Source: Candidatus Nitrosacidococcus tergens
GTDB taxonomy: Bacteria; Pseudomonadota; Gammaproteobacteria; Nitrosococcales; Nitrosococcaceae
NCBI RefSeq assembly: GCF_902810445.1
Contig: NZ_LR778175.1
Coordinates: 1,747,370 to 1,811,369 of the forward strand
Reading direction: 5' to 3'
DNA length: 64,000 bases
The notes beneath the pieces were generated by a model that ran no database searches, was not told where the DNA came from, and worked only from the letters and a program-made list of their open reading frames with translations. Position 1 is the first letter of the stretch; the number at the start of each line of letters is the position of its first letter. Below, one piece after another: positions 8,465-16,855 of this stretch. Position numbers and translations under genes: made by a program.

Positions 8465-9055
8465 TTGAATCGATCAGTTAAAATTCGCCGAGAAACATCA
8501 GAAACTCAGATTGAAATTGCCCTGAATTTATTAGGAAAAGGGGATTTTTCTGCTAAGACTGATATTCCTTTTCTTGATCATATGCTCAATCAAATAGCAC
8601 AACATGGATTGATTGATCTTGATATAAATGCATCTGGAGATCTACATATTGATTATCACCACAGTGTGGAGGACATTGGTATTACCTTAGGTCAAGCTTT
8701 AAAACAAGCAATTGGTGATAAAGTTGGCATTCAGCGGTATGGCTATGCTTATGTTCCATTGGATGAGGCACTTTCTCGAGTAGTATTAGATTTTTCAGGA
8801 CGCCCCGGTCTTCACTATCGGGTACTCTATTCCCAGCATTATATTAATAACTTCGATGTAGATCTAATTCAGGAGTTCTTTCAGGGATTGGTAAATCATG
8901 CAGCGATAACTTTACATATAGATAATTTACAGGGGCGTAATACCCATCATATTGTAGAGACTATTTTTAAAGCCTTTGGTCGTGCCCTTAGGATGGCAGT
9001 GGAGCAAGATCCTCGGCGAGGAAGTATACTCCCCTCTACTAAAGGATCTCTATAA
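8465..9055 (+). CDS. hisB: Imidazoleglycerol-phosphate dehydratase
   Basis: 196 residues, the usual size of the monofunctional enzyme (no phosphatase domain as in enteric HisB). Metal-binding motifs are visible: FLDHML near residue 36, DYHHSVEDIG near 61-71 and GRNTHHIVE near 157. It catalyses the sixth step of histidine synthesis. The start is TTG, preceded by AGGA at 8 bases. First gene of the run hisB-hisH-hisA-hisF-hisI-hisE; hisG, hisD and hisC are not in this window. Confidence 0.96.
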   Translation: MNRSVKIRRETSETQIEIALNLLGKGDFSAKTDIPFLDHMLNQIAQHGLIDLDINASGDLHIDYHHSVEDIGITLGQALKQAIGDKVGIQRYGYAYVPLDEALSRVVLDFSGRPGLHYRVLYSQHYINNFDVDLIQEFFQGLVNHAAITLHIDNLQGRNTHHIVETIFKAFGRALRMAVEQDPRRGSILPSTKGSL

Positions 9056-9096
9056 AATAGCGAAAATAGTACATTTACTTTTTGGATAACTTTAAT

Positions 9097-9732
9097 ATGC
9101 CCTATGTTGCAATTATTGATTATGGGATGGGTAATCTTAGATCGGTTTCAAAAGCTTTAGAAAGGGCGGCAGAAGGGAAAAAAATTAGCATAAAAGTTAC
9201 TAGTAACCCACAGGTGATAAAAGCAGCAGAGAGAGTAGTTTTCCCTGGGGTAGGTGCTATTCGAGATTGTATGCAGGAACTACGGAATCTAAATCTAGAA
9301 TCTGCTATAAGAGAGTGTGCAGCAAATAAACCCTTTTTAGGTGTATGTCTTGGTATGCAAGCACTTTTTGAATTTAGCGAAGAAAATGAAGGGACTCCAT
9401 GTTTTGGAATACTCTCTGGAAAAGTATGCCATTTTAATGCTAACCAATTATCTTTAAAAATCCCTCATATGGGATGGAACATAGTTCATCAACAATATAA
9501 CCATCCTCTTTGGCAGGATATCCCTCAAAATAGTCGTTTTTACTTCGTCCATAGTTATTATATAGTACCCCAGCAACCATCCCTGATTACAGGTACTACG
9601 GATTATATTACAACTTTTGCATCGGCTTTTGCTCAAAAAAATATCTTTCTAGCTCAATTTCATCCAGAAAAAAGCCAGCAATTGGGAGTACAATTTCTTA
9701 CTAATTTTTTAACATGGAATGGTATAACTTAA
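9097..9732 (+). CDS. hisH: Imidazole glycerol phosphate synthase, glutaminase subunit
   Basis: 211 residues from the ATG at 9097, giving the usual HisH N-terminus MPYVAIIDYGMGNL. The frame can be extended to a TTG at 9082, but that codon lacks a ribosome-binding site. Class I glutamine amidotransferase signatures are the nucleophile cysteine in FLGVCLGMQ and the catalytic FHPEKS near the C-terminus. HisH supplies ammonia to HisF, encoded two genes downstream. Confidence 0.95.
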   Translation: MPYVAIIDYGMGNLRSVSKALERAAEGKKISIKVTSNPQVIKAAERVVFPGVGAIRDCMQELRNLNLESAIRECAANKPFLGVCLGMQALFEFSEENEGTPCFGILSGKVCHFNANQLSLKIPHMGWNIVHQQYNHPLWQDIPQNSRFYFVHSYYIVPQQPSLITGTTDYITTFASAFAQKNIFLAQFHPEKSQQLGVQFLTNFLTWNGIT

Positions 9733-9777
9733 AGATATTTTTTAGGACTATATACCTCGGGAGCTAATAAAAAACTA

Positions 9778-10509
9778 ATGTTACTGATACCTGCTATTGA
9801 TCTTAAAGGAGGAAAATGTGTTCGTTTACGTCAGGGGCGTATGGAAGAGGACACAGTTTTCTCTAATAACCCTATTGCTATGGCTCTACATTGGGTGGAA
9901 TTAGGTGCTACAAGATTACACCTTATTGATTTAGATGGTGCATTTGCAGGCAAACCTGTTAATGCTGATATTATCTATGATATTACTCAAGCACTACCGG
10001 GTATTGATATTCAAGTGGGCGGTGGAATTCGCGATGGAGATACTATCCAGACCTATTTAGATGCAGGTGTTCGTTACGTTATTATTGGTACTAAAGCTAT
10101 TAATGCACCTCATTTTGTTTCTGATGCTTGCCTTGAATTTCCAGGGCATATTATCCTAGGGCTGGATGCCAAAGATGGTAGAATTGCTATTGATGGATGG
10201 TCTAAGCTCTCTCGCCATAGTGTTATTGATATTGCGCAACATTTTGAGAAAGATGGCGTAGAGGCGATTATCTACACAGATATTCAGCGCGATGGCATGA
10301 TGAATGGGGTAAATGCTGAAGCTACTAGTAAATTAGCAGAAAAAATTAGTATCCCGGTAATTGCCTCTGGGGGAGTTTCTTCATTAGAAGATATAAATGA
10401 ATTACATCAGTATGAGGAGAAAGGAATTTCAGGTGCAATTATTGGCCGAGCTTTATATGAGGGAAAAATAAATTTAACGCAAGCACTCTCTTTAGTGCAG
10501 TCAAAATGA
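9778..10509 (+). CDS. hisA: ProFAR isomerase
   Basis: 243-residue (beta/alpha)8 barrel, 1-(5-phosphoribosyl)-5-[(5-phosphoribosylamino)methylideneamino]imidazole-4-carboxamide isomerase. Features: the N-terminal catalytic aspartate in IPAIDLKGGKCVRL, the phosphate-binding half-barrel repeats QVGGGIRDGDT and ASGGVSSLED, and the second catalytic aspartate region YTDIQRDGMMNG. Its two halves resemble each other and HisF, as expected for the family. It lies between hisH and hisF in the operon. Confidence 0.96.
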   Translation: MLLIPAIDLKGGKCVRLRQGRMEEDTVFSNNPIAMALHWVELGATRLHLIDLDGAFAGKPVNADIIYDITQALPGIDIQVGGGIRDGDTIQTYLDAGVRYVIIGTKAINAPHFVSDACLEFPGHIILGLDAKDGRIAIDGWSKLSRHSVIDIAQHFEKDGVEAIIYTDIQRDGMMNGVNAEATSKLAEKISIPVIASGGVSSLEDINELHQYEEKGISGAIIGRALYEGKINLTQALSLVQSK

Positions 10510-10543
10510 CAAATTTTTCTTTTACCGAAGTCGGTTTATTTAT

Positions 10544-11317
10544 ATGGGTTTAGCTAAACGGATTATTCCTTGCTTAGATGTGGATAATGGACGTGTTGTT
10601 AAAGGGGTTCGTTTTGTTGATATTCGTGATGCAGGCGATCCTGCAGAAATTGCTCAACGCTATGATGAACAAGGTGCAGATGAAATTACTTTCCTAGATA
10701 TTACTGCAAGTAGTAATAACCGAGATACTACGGTACATACCATTGAAGCCATTGCTGAAAGAGTATTTATTCCCCTAACTGTAGGGGGAGGAATACGGAG
10801 TTTAAATGATATTCGGCGGATGCTTATTGCTGGAGCCGATAAAGTAAGTATTAACACCGCTGTGATTCATCGACCTGAATTGGTCAAAGAAGCCGCAGAT
10901 CGTTTTGGTACTCAATGTATTGTTGTTGCTATAGACGCTATGAGAGTTTCTTCTAAAAATGAGTCAGATCGATGGGAAATATTCACTCATGGAGGTCGTA
11001 AAAAAACTGGGATAGATGCAATAGAGTGGGCGGTAAAAATGACTCAATTTGGTGCAGGTGAAATTTTACTGACTAGCATGGATCGAGATGGAACTAAAGA
11101 AGGATTTGATTTACGGCTTACTCGTGCTATTAGTGAGGCTGTTTCTATACCTGTGATTGCTTCTGGAGGGGTAGGTAATTTAGATCATTTAGTTGCCGGA
11201 ATTTTAGAAGGAAAAGCAGATGCAGTATTAGCTGCTAGTATTTTTCATTTTGGTCAGTATACAATTGCAGAAGCAAAGCATCATCTAGCAGCCAATAATA
11301 TTGAAGTAAGGTTATAA
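10544..11317 (+). CDS. hisF: Imidazole glycerol phosphate synthase, cyclase subunit
   Basis: 257-residue barrel with the HisF N-terminus AKRIIPCLDVDNGRVVKGV, the phosphate sites TVGGGIRS and ASGGVGNLDH, and the catalytic aspartate in LTSMDRDGTKEGFD. It joins HisH to form the synthase that makes IGP and AICAR. The stop codon shares one base with the hisI start (TAATG), so hisF and hisI are probably translationally coupled. Confidence 0.97.
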   Translation: MGLAKRIIPCLDVDNGRVVKGVRFVDIRDAGDPAEIAQRYDEQGADEITFLDITASSNNRDTTVHTIEAIAERVFIPLTVGGGIRSLNDIRRMLIAGADKVSINTAVIHRPELVKEAADRFGTQCIVVAIDAMRVSSKNESDRWEIFTHGGRKKTGIDAIEWAVKMTQFGAGEILLTSMDRDGTKEGFDLRLTRAISEAVSIPVIASGGVGNLDHLVAGILEGKADAVLAASIFHFGQYTIAEAKHHLAANNIEVRL

Positions 11318-11706
11318 TGAGTAGCTGGTTAGATGATATTTCATGGAATGAGAAAGGGTTAGTACCTGTTATTACTCAAGAAATAAGTACGGGTAAAGTG
11401 CTTATGTTTGCTTGGATGAATCGGCAAGCTTTAGAAATAACAGCAGACACTGGCTATGTAGTGTATTGGTCTCGATCTCGATCATGCCTATGGCGTAAAG
11501 GAGAACAATCAGGACATGAACAAATTGTTAAGAGCATTTTTCTTGATTGTGATAGTGATACATTATTAATCCAAGTTGAACAAAAAGGTGGTATCGCTTG
11601 TCATACGGGGAGGTATCATTGTTTTTTTAAGCAGTTAGAGCATAAAAATTGGAAAGTAGCTGCGCCTATTTTGAAGGATCCAAATACTATTTATTATAAA
11701 AACTAA
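11317..11706 (+). CDS. hisI: Phosphoribosyl-AMP cyclohydrolase
   Basis: 129 residues with the HisI core: MFAWMNRQAL, the segment YWSRSRSCLWRKGE, the metal-binding aspartates in DCDSDTLL and the cysteine/histidine pair in GGIACHTGRYHCFF. The enzyme opens the purine ring of PR-AMP. HisI and HisE are separate genes here, not a bifunctional HisIE. It overlaps hisF by one base and abuts hisE with no spacer. Confidence 0.96.
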   Translation: MSSWLDDISWNEKGLVPVITQEISTGKVLMFAWMNRQALEITADTGYVVYWSRSRSCLWRKGEQSGHEQIVKSIFLDCDSDTLLIQVEQKGGIACHTGRYHCFFKQLEHKNWKVAAPILKDPNTIYYKN

Positions 11707-12027
11707 ATGAGCGATATTTTTAAGCAGCTAGCTGCCATAGCAAATGATCGTAAAAATGCGGATCCAAAATCCTCCTATATCGCAAGCCTTTATGAAGCCG
11801 GGCTAGATAAAATTTTGCAAAAGCTTGGTGAGGAAGTAATTGAGACAATTTTAGCAGCTAAGAACGGGGAAAAAACAAATATTATTCATGAAACTGCTGA
11901 TTTATGGTTTCATAGCTTAGTTATGCTCACTCAATGTAATCTTCAGCCGGAAGAAGTCTTTAAAGAATTAGAACGGCGTTTTGGCTTATCTGGCCTAGAA
12001 GAAAAGCAAAATCGAAAAAGCAAATAA
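11707..12027 (+). CDS. hisE: Phosphoribosyl-ATP pyrophosphatase
   Basis: 106-residue all-alpha MazG-fold protein. Visible motifs are the dimer helix SYIASLYEAGLDKILQKLGE and the acidic metal-binding set EEVIET...HETADLWFH. It removes pyrophosphate from PR-ATP, the step before HisI. The ATG directly follows the hisI stop (TAAATG), so coupling is likely. Last histidine gene in this run. Confidence 0.95.
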   Translation: MSDIFKQLAAIANDRKNADPKSSYIASLYEAGLDKILQKLGEEVIETILAAKNGEKTNIIHETADLWFHSLVMLTQCNLQPEEVFKELERRFGLSGLEEKQNRKSK

Positions 12028-12029
12028 TT

Positions 12030-12365
12030 ATGAGAGATCCAGACTGTATCTTCTGCAAAATTATTGATAGAGAAATTCCTACTGACCTTGTATATGAGGA
12101 TGATCAAGTTGTTGCTTTTAAGGATATTCAACCTCGTGCAAAAACGCATTTACTCCTTATTCCTCGTCTTCATATTTCTAGTTTAGAACAGCTAGAACAA
12201 AAACATCAGCATTTAATTAGTCATATGGTATTACTGCTACCTACATTAGCCCATAATCAAGGGCTGTATACTGGATTTCGTACCATAATTAACACTGGTC
12301 TAGATGGAGGGCAAGAAATTGATCACCTACATATTCATTTACTAGGTGGTGGCTCAATTGAATAG
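12030..12365 (+). CDS. hinT: HIT family nucleotide-binding protein
   Basis: 111 residues with the Hint-branch pattern: CIFCKIIDREIPTDLVYED at the start, the AFKDIQPRAKTHLLLIPR strand, and the catalytic histidine triad in DHLHIHLLGG. Such proteins hydrolyse purine nucleoside phosphoramidates. It starts 2 bases after hisE and precedes tatA, an association of HIT protein and tat genes seen in other proteobacteria. Confidence 0.92.
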   Translation: MRDPDCIFCKIIDREIPTDLVYEDDQVVAFKDIQPRAKTHLLLIPRLHISSLEQLEQKHQHLISHMVLLLPTLAHNQGLYTGFRTIINTGLDGGQEIDHLHIHLLGGGSIE

Positions 12366-12381
12366 TTACTAGGAGATAATA

Positions 12382-12663
12382 ATGGGTGTAAGTGGCATTA
12401 GCATATGGCAATTACTAATTATTTTAGTGATCGTATTAGTATTATTTGGTACAAAGAAATTACGAACTATTGGAGGTGATTTAGGAGAGGCAGTTAAAAA
12501 CTTTCGAGAGGCTATGAAAGATGAAAAACCATCCTCACCTACCTCTTCTCAAATAATGGAGATGGATCATAAACGGGAAGATAATTCGACCTCTTATGAT
12601 TCCCAGCAATCTCCTCATTCCCAAGTTCAAAATAAAAATTTTGATAAACCTGAAAATAATTAA
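12382..12663 (+). CDS. tatA: Sec-independent translocase protein TatA
   Basis: 93 residues: a short N-terminal membrane helix (about 7-23) with the hinge FGTKKLRTIGGDLGEAVKNF, an amphipathic helix, then a polar serine/glutamine-rich tail. TatA forms the pore-associated oligomer of the twin-arginine translocase. It follows hinT by 16 bases and starts the tatABC set. Confidence 0.94.
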   Translation: MGVSGISIWQLLIILVIVLVLFGTKKLRTIGGDLGEAVKNFREAMKDEKPSSPTSSQIMEMDHKREDNSTSYDSQQSPHSQVQNKNFDKPENN

Positions 12664-12699
12664 AGTACAAGTAGCCTCTAATTTACTTGCATAATTACT

Positions 12700-12984
12700 A
12701 TGTTTGATATTGGTTTTGGGGAAATTCTTGTTATTTTTGTAGTACTTTTACTAGTAGTTGGTCCTGAAAGAATGCCAACAGTAGCACGTACGACTGCTTT
12801 ATGGCTAAAAAAAATACGTGGTCTAATATCTCAAGTTAAACAAGAAGTGGAACAAGAGCTTCATGCTGAGGAGCTTCGCCAATCATTAAGGAAAAACATA
12901 GACTTACCAGATCTTAAAAAACCTCATCAAGATTCTTCTGATCATACTCATCATTCTATCAAGAAATCATCGGATGATTTATAG
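12700..12984 (+). CDS. tatB: Sec-independent translocase protein TatB
   Basis: 94 residues starting MFDIGFGEILVIFVVLLLVV, with the TatB-type GPERMPTVAR hinge and a long charged amphipathic region. It lacks the FGxKK hinge that marks TatA, which supports the TatB call. TatB works with TatC in signal-peptide recognition. Its stop overlaps the GTG start of tatC by one base. Confidence 0.94.
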   Translation: MFDIGFGEILVIFVVLLLVVGPERMPTVARTTALWLKKIRGLISQVKQEVEQELHAEELRQSLRKNIDLPDLKKPHQDSSDHTHHSIKKSSDDL

Positions 12985-13733
12985 TGCAGCATCAGGATTC
13001 TAATCAAGAAGAATTACCCTTTATTACTCATCTTATTGAGTTACGAGCTCGTCTATTACGTAGTATCATTACGATACTTACTATTACTTTAATTCTTATT
13101 CCTTTTTCAAAGGAGTTATACCAATTACTTGCTCGTCCCCTGATGGCACACCTACCTGAAACCAATTCCATGATTGCTACGGAAGTGACTGCTCCATTTC
13201 TTGCACCATTAAAATTAACTTTAGCAATAGCCTTTGCTTTATCTATTCCTATGCTGCTATATCAGATTTGGGCCTTCGTAGCACCTGGGCTTTATAAAAA
13301 TGAGCGTCGACTTATTCTTCCCCTATTGATTGCAAGTACTTTTCTATTTTTCTTAGGAATCGCTTTTGCTTATTTCTTAGTATTTCCTTTGATGTTTGGA
13401 TTCTTTACTCAGGCGGCTCCAGAAGGTATTGCGGTGATGACAGATATTAGTAAATATCTAGATTTTGTATTAACTATGTTTTTTGCTTTTGGTGTTGCTT
13501 TTGAAGTACCTATTGCTGCAGTATTGCTGGTTTGGGTAGGAATTAGTAGTGTAGAGGGATTACGAGAGAAGCGTCCATATATCATTGTAGCTGCTTTTGT
13601 AATTGGAATGCTACTTACTCCCCCAGATGTTTTTTCTCAAACTCTGTTAGCGGTCCCTATGTGGCTTTTATTTGAAGTAGGAGTATGGTTCTCTCAATAT
13701 TTTGTACCTAAAAAAATACAAATAGAGGAGTAG
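12984..13733 (+). CDS. tatC: Sec-independent translocase protein TatC
   Basis: 249 residues with six membrane helices. TatC marks are the N-terminal FITHLIELRARLLRSI, the segment MLLYQIWAFVAPGLYKNERR and the late LTPPDVFSQTLLAVPMWLLFE. TatC is the receptor for twin-arginine signal peptides. The start is GTG, overlapping the tatB stop. No convincing terminator follows before the antiporter gene 114 bases downstream. Confidence 0.97.
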   Translation: MQHQDSNQEELPFITHLIELRARLLRSIITILTITLILIPFSKELYQLLARPLMAHLPETNSMIATEVTAPFLAPLKLTLAIAFALSIPMLLYQIWAFVAPGLYKNERRLILPLLIASTFLFFLGIAFAYFLVFPLMFGFFTQAAPEGIAVMTDISKYLDFVLTMFFAFGVAFEVPIAAVLLVWVGISSVEGLREKRPYIIVAAFVIGMLLTPPDVFSQTLLAVPMWLLFEVGVWFSQYFVPKKIQIEE

Positions 13734-13847
13734 TTATTATAGATAACAAATTTTAGCTCATTCTGCTATTTTTTTAATTAAAAAACGAAGTGCTACTTAT
13801 TAGTGTAGTTCTCGTAAAAAACTTTCTATCCTTACTAGTCATAAAAT

Positions 13848-15395
13848 ATGGAAATTTTCTGGATTGCTATTGCTTATATTCTTGGACTAGTTGCCTCCCA
13901 TTTAGGGCTTCCTCCCCTCGTAGGTTATTTAGTAGGAGGGTTCATTCTTGGAGAGTGGAATATAGGCGAAAATCCTATGATTCATACTATTTCTGATATT
14001 GGTGTACTGCTCCTATTATTTAGCGTAGGGCTTAAACTAAACATAAGGAGTTTATTACAGTGGGAAGTATTAGGAGTTGGTTTTAGTTATTTAATTATTT
14101 CAAGCGTTGGTAGTATTTTACTGCTTTTATTAGCAGGAACACCTCTATTTGCCGCTATATTGCTCAGTCTAGGACTCTCCTTTTCAAGTACTGTGTTTGC
14201 TGCTAAAACTCTTGAGGAAAAAGGAAGTATCGGCGCTTTCCATGGACGACTTGCCATAGGCATTTTAGTGTTACAGGATTTAGCGGCTGTTACCATGTTA
14301 GTTTTTATTCAAGGAAGCTCTTTTTCACCTTGGACATTAGCATTCTTAATTAGTATCCCAATAATACGCTTGCTTCTTAAGAGTCTACTTACTTGGAGCG
14401 GCCATAAAGAATTATTGTTACTCTATGGGTTACTCATCACTCTTGGAGGAAGTGAAGCTTTTAAGTCCTTAGGATTAAGCGGTGAATTAGGTGCATTAGT
14501 TGCTGGAATGTTACTGACAGGTCATCCTCACGCAGAAGAGCTTTCTAAAACTCTTTGGGGATTAAAAGAAATTTTTTTAGTTGGATTTTTTTTACAAATT
14601 GGTTTTGGCGGATTGCCTGGGTTACATGACGGAAAATGGATACTTTTATTCACTGTACTTTTACCTCTTAGAGTCATTATTTATTTCTTTCTTGGTATAT
14701 TTTTTCAGCTTAAAGCAAGAACAACTTTTCTCACTACCCTAGTATTATCTAGCTATAGTGAATTTACCTTAATTGTAGGTGCAGCAGCAGTTAAGAATAA
14801 TATCTTACCTACTACTTGGCTCCCTGTTTTAGCATTATTAGTGACTGCTTCTTTAATTATTGCTGCTCCCTTAAATAAGATGTCCTATGAGTTATTTGCT
14901 TACTTTGAAAAGTGGTTGGTTTCTTTTGAACGTAAAATCCCTCATCCAGAAGGGGAAGCTCCAAGCATCCAAAAAACCACCTGGCTTATCGTGGGTATGG
15001 GGCAATCAGGGACAGCTGCTTATGATTTTTTTGCACAAAAACATCAACGAGTGCAAGGATTAGATTCAGACTTACTCGTAGTTCAACAGCAACAAAAACA
15101 AAACCGACAAGTAAATTATGGAGATGCGGAGGATCCAGATTTATTAAGCAAAATGAATCTAAAACCTATGATTGGTATTATTCTAGGAATGCCGGAACTA
15201 AAAACTAAACTACATTTTGCACAAAAGCTACGCCAAAATGGCTATTCAGGTATAGTAGCAGCTATGAGTCTCTATCCTGAAGAAGATTCTAAGCTCTACA
15301 ATAGTGGAATCAATCTAATTTCTCATCCCTTTGCTGATGTAGGTGAGCGCCTAGCAGAGCGTGCTTTGGCGCAAAAGCGATTACATCATAAGTAA
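13848..15395 (+). CDS. Kef-type cation/proton antiporter with TrkA-N domain
   Basis: 515 residues. The N-terminal about 360 form a CPA2-family (Na+/H+ exchanger fold) membrane domain, with GYLVGGFILGEW and the conserved SLSFSSTVFAAKTLEEKG segment. A cytosolic TrkA-N Rossmann domain follows, beginning TTWLIVGMGQSGTAAYDFF. There is no TrkA-C domain, so the protein is shorter than KefB/KefC. Substrate (K+ or Na+) cannot be read from sequence. A related but clearly distinct antiporter lies two genes downstream. Confidence 0.85.
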   Translation: MEIFWIAIAYILGLVASHLGLPPLVGYLVGGFILGEWNIGENPMIHTISDIGVLLLLFSVGLKLNIRSLLQWEVLGVGFSYLIISSVGSILLLLLAGTPLFAAILLSLGLSFSSTVFAAKTLEEKGSIGAFHGRLAIGILVLQDLAAVTMLVFIQGSSFSPWTLAFLISIPIIRLLLKSLLTWSGHKELLLLYGLLITLGGSEAFKSLGLSGELGALVAGMLLTGHPHAEELSKTLWGLKEIFLVGFFLQIGFGGLPGLHDGKWILLFTVLLPLRVIIYFFLGIFFQLKARTTFLTTLVLSSYSEFTLIVGAAAVKNNILPTTWLPVLALLVTASLIIAAPLNKMSYELFAYFEKWLVSFERKIPHPEGEAPSIQKTTWLIVGMGQSGTAAYDFFAQKHQRVQGLDSDLLVVQQQQKQNRQVNYGDAEDPDLLSKMNLKPMIGIILGMPELKTKLHFAQKLRQNGYSGIVAAMSLYPEEDSKLYNSGINLISHPFADVGERLAERALAQKRLHHK

Positions 15396-15437
15396 TAAAT
15401 ACTACAGTACAGTACATTTTATTAAAATTATTAGAAA

Positions 15438-16820
15438 ATGCGTATATTCCGTACTAAACCTATTCATGAAGATGTTCATAGCACTACCGATTTAAAAAGA
15501 GTCTTAGGCGCAGTAGACCTTATTTTTCTCGGGATTGGTGCTACTATTGGGGCAGGTATTTTTGTATTAACAGGCATTGCTGCAGCAAATTATGCAGGAC
15601 CTGCAGTGATGCTCTCTTTTGTCGTTGCAGGAATTGCTGTCGCATTTACCGCCCTATCTTATGCTGAACTCGCAACTACTATAGGAGGAGCAGGCAGTGC
15701 TTATGGATACAGCTATGCAGGATTAGGTGAGATAGTAGCTTGGATGATTGGTTGGATGCTACTTTTAGAGTATGCAGTAGCTATTTCTGCAGTATCTGTA
15801 GGTTGGTCTGGCTATGTTAGTAACGGATTATCTGTATTAGGATTTCAGATACCTGAACTTTTTACCAAAGCCCCAAGCCATGGCGGAATAATTAACTTAC
15901 CTGCTATGGTGATAATTCTACTATTAGGTGGGTTACTTGCAGGGGGTGCTAAAATAAGTGCACAGCTGAATGCTATTATGGTAATAGTTAAAGTTGCAGC
16001 TATACTGCTTTTTATTGGGGTAGCATTGTTTCATGTAAATACCCAATACTGGGCTCCTTTTATGCCTTTTGGCTGGCAGGGTGTAATGACGGGAGCAGCA
16101 AGTATCTTTTTTGCCTATATAGGTTTTGATGCGGTTTCTACTGCAGCAGAAGAGACAGAAAATCCGCAAAGAAATTTACCGATTGGAATTTTAGGATCCC
16201 TAGCTATTTGCACTCTACTTTATATGCTAGTTGCCGCACTACTTACCGGTATTGTACCCTACCCTTCTTTAGATGTTCCTTCTCCTGTTTCCGATTCCTT
16301 ATTACAACTAGGAAAAACATGGGCTTCTGGTATTGTTTCTATTGGTGCGATTGCAGGGTTAACTACAGTTATGCTGGTACTTTATTTTGGCCTTACTCGC
16401 ATTCTTTTTGCTATATCCCGAGATGGGTTGCTTCCTCCTTTTTTTTCCCAAGTAAATAAAAAAACTAAAACACCTGTACGAGTCATTATTTTCTCTGGAA
16501 TTGTTATGGCAGTCATTGCTGCTTTTACCCCCTTAGATAAAATTGTTGAAATGACGAATATTGGTACTTTAAGTGCTTTTTCTGTAGTTTGTGCTGGGGT
16601 AGCAGTGCTTCGCTATACTCAACCTAATCTCTCTCGTCCCTTTCAAACTCCATGTAGTCCTATTGTCCCCATATTAGGTATTCTTTCCTGTGTTTACCTA
16701 ATGATTCATCTAAGTAAAGATACTTGGGTACGTTTTTTAATTTGGATCGTAGTTGGGTTAATTGTGTATTTCATATACTCTTTTCGCCATAGCAAATTAG
16801 CCTGCACGAAGGTAAACTAA
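15438..16820 (+). CDS. APC superfamily amino-acid permease (CAT-like)
   Basis: 460 residues with about 12 membrane helices. The substrate-binding helix 1 signature GIGATIGAGIFVLTG is at about 33-47. Helix 6 contains FFAYIGFDAVSTAAEETENPQRNLP, the consensus of the cationic amino-acid transporter branch. The substrate is unproven. It sits 42 bases after the first antiporter and 35 bases before the second, all on the same strand, so the three may be one transcript. Confidence 0.85.
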   Translation: MRIFRTKPIHEDVHSTTDLKRVLGAVDLIFLGIGATIGAGIFVLTGIAAANYAGPAVMLSFVVAGIAVAFTALSYAELATTIGGAGSAYGYSYAGLGEIVAWMIGWMLLLEYAVAISAVSVGWSGYVSNGLSVLGFQIPELFTKAPSHGGIINLPAMVIILLLGGLLAGGAKISAQLNAIMVIVKVAAILLFIGVALFHVNTQYWAPFMPFGWQGVMTGAASIFFAYIGFDAVSTAAEETENPQRNLPIGILGSLAICTLLYMLVAALLTGIVPYPSLDVPSPVSDSLLQLGKTWASGIVSIGAIAGLTTVMLVLYFGLTRILFAISRDGLLPPFFSQVNKKTKTPVRVIIFSGIVMAVIAAFTPLDKIVEMTNIGTLSAFSVVCAGVAVLRYTQPNLSRPFQTPCSPIVPILGILSCVYLMIHLSKDTWVRFLIWIVVGLIVYFIYSFRHSKLACTKVN

Positions 16821-16855
16821 TAAGAAAGTTTATTTAAAAATAGAGATAAATAATT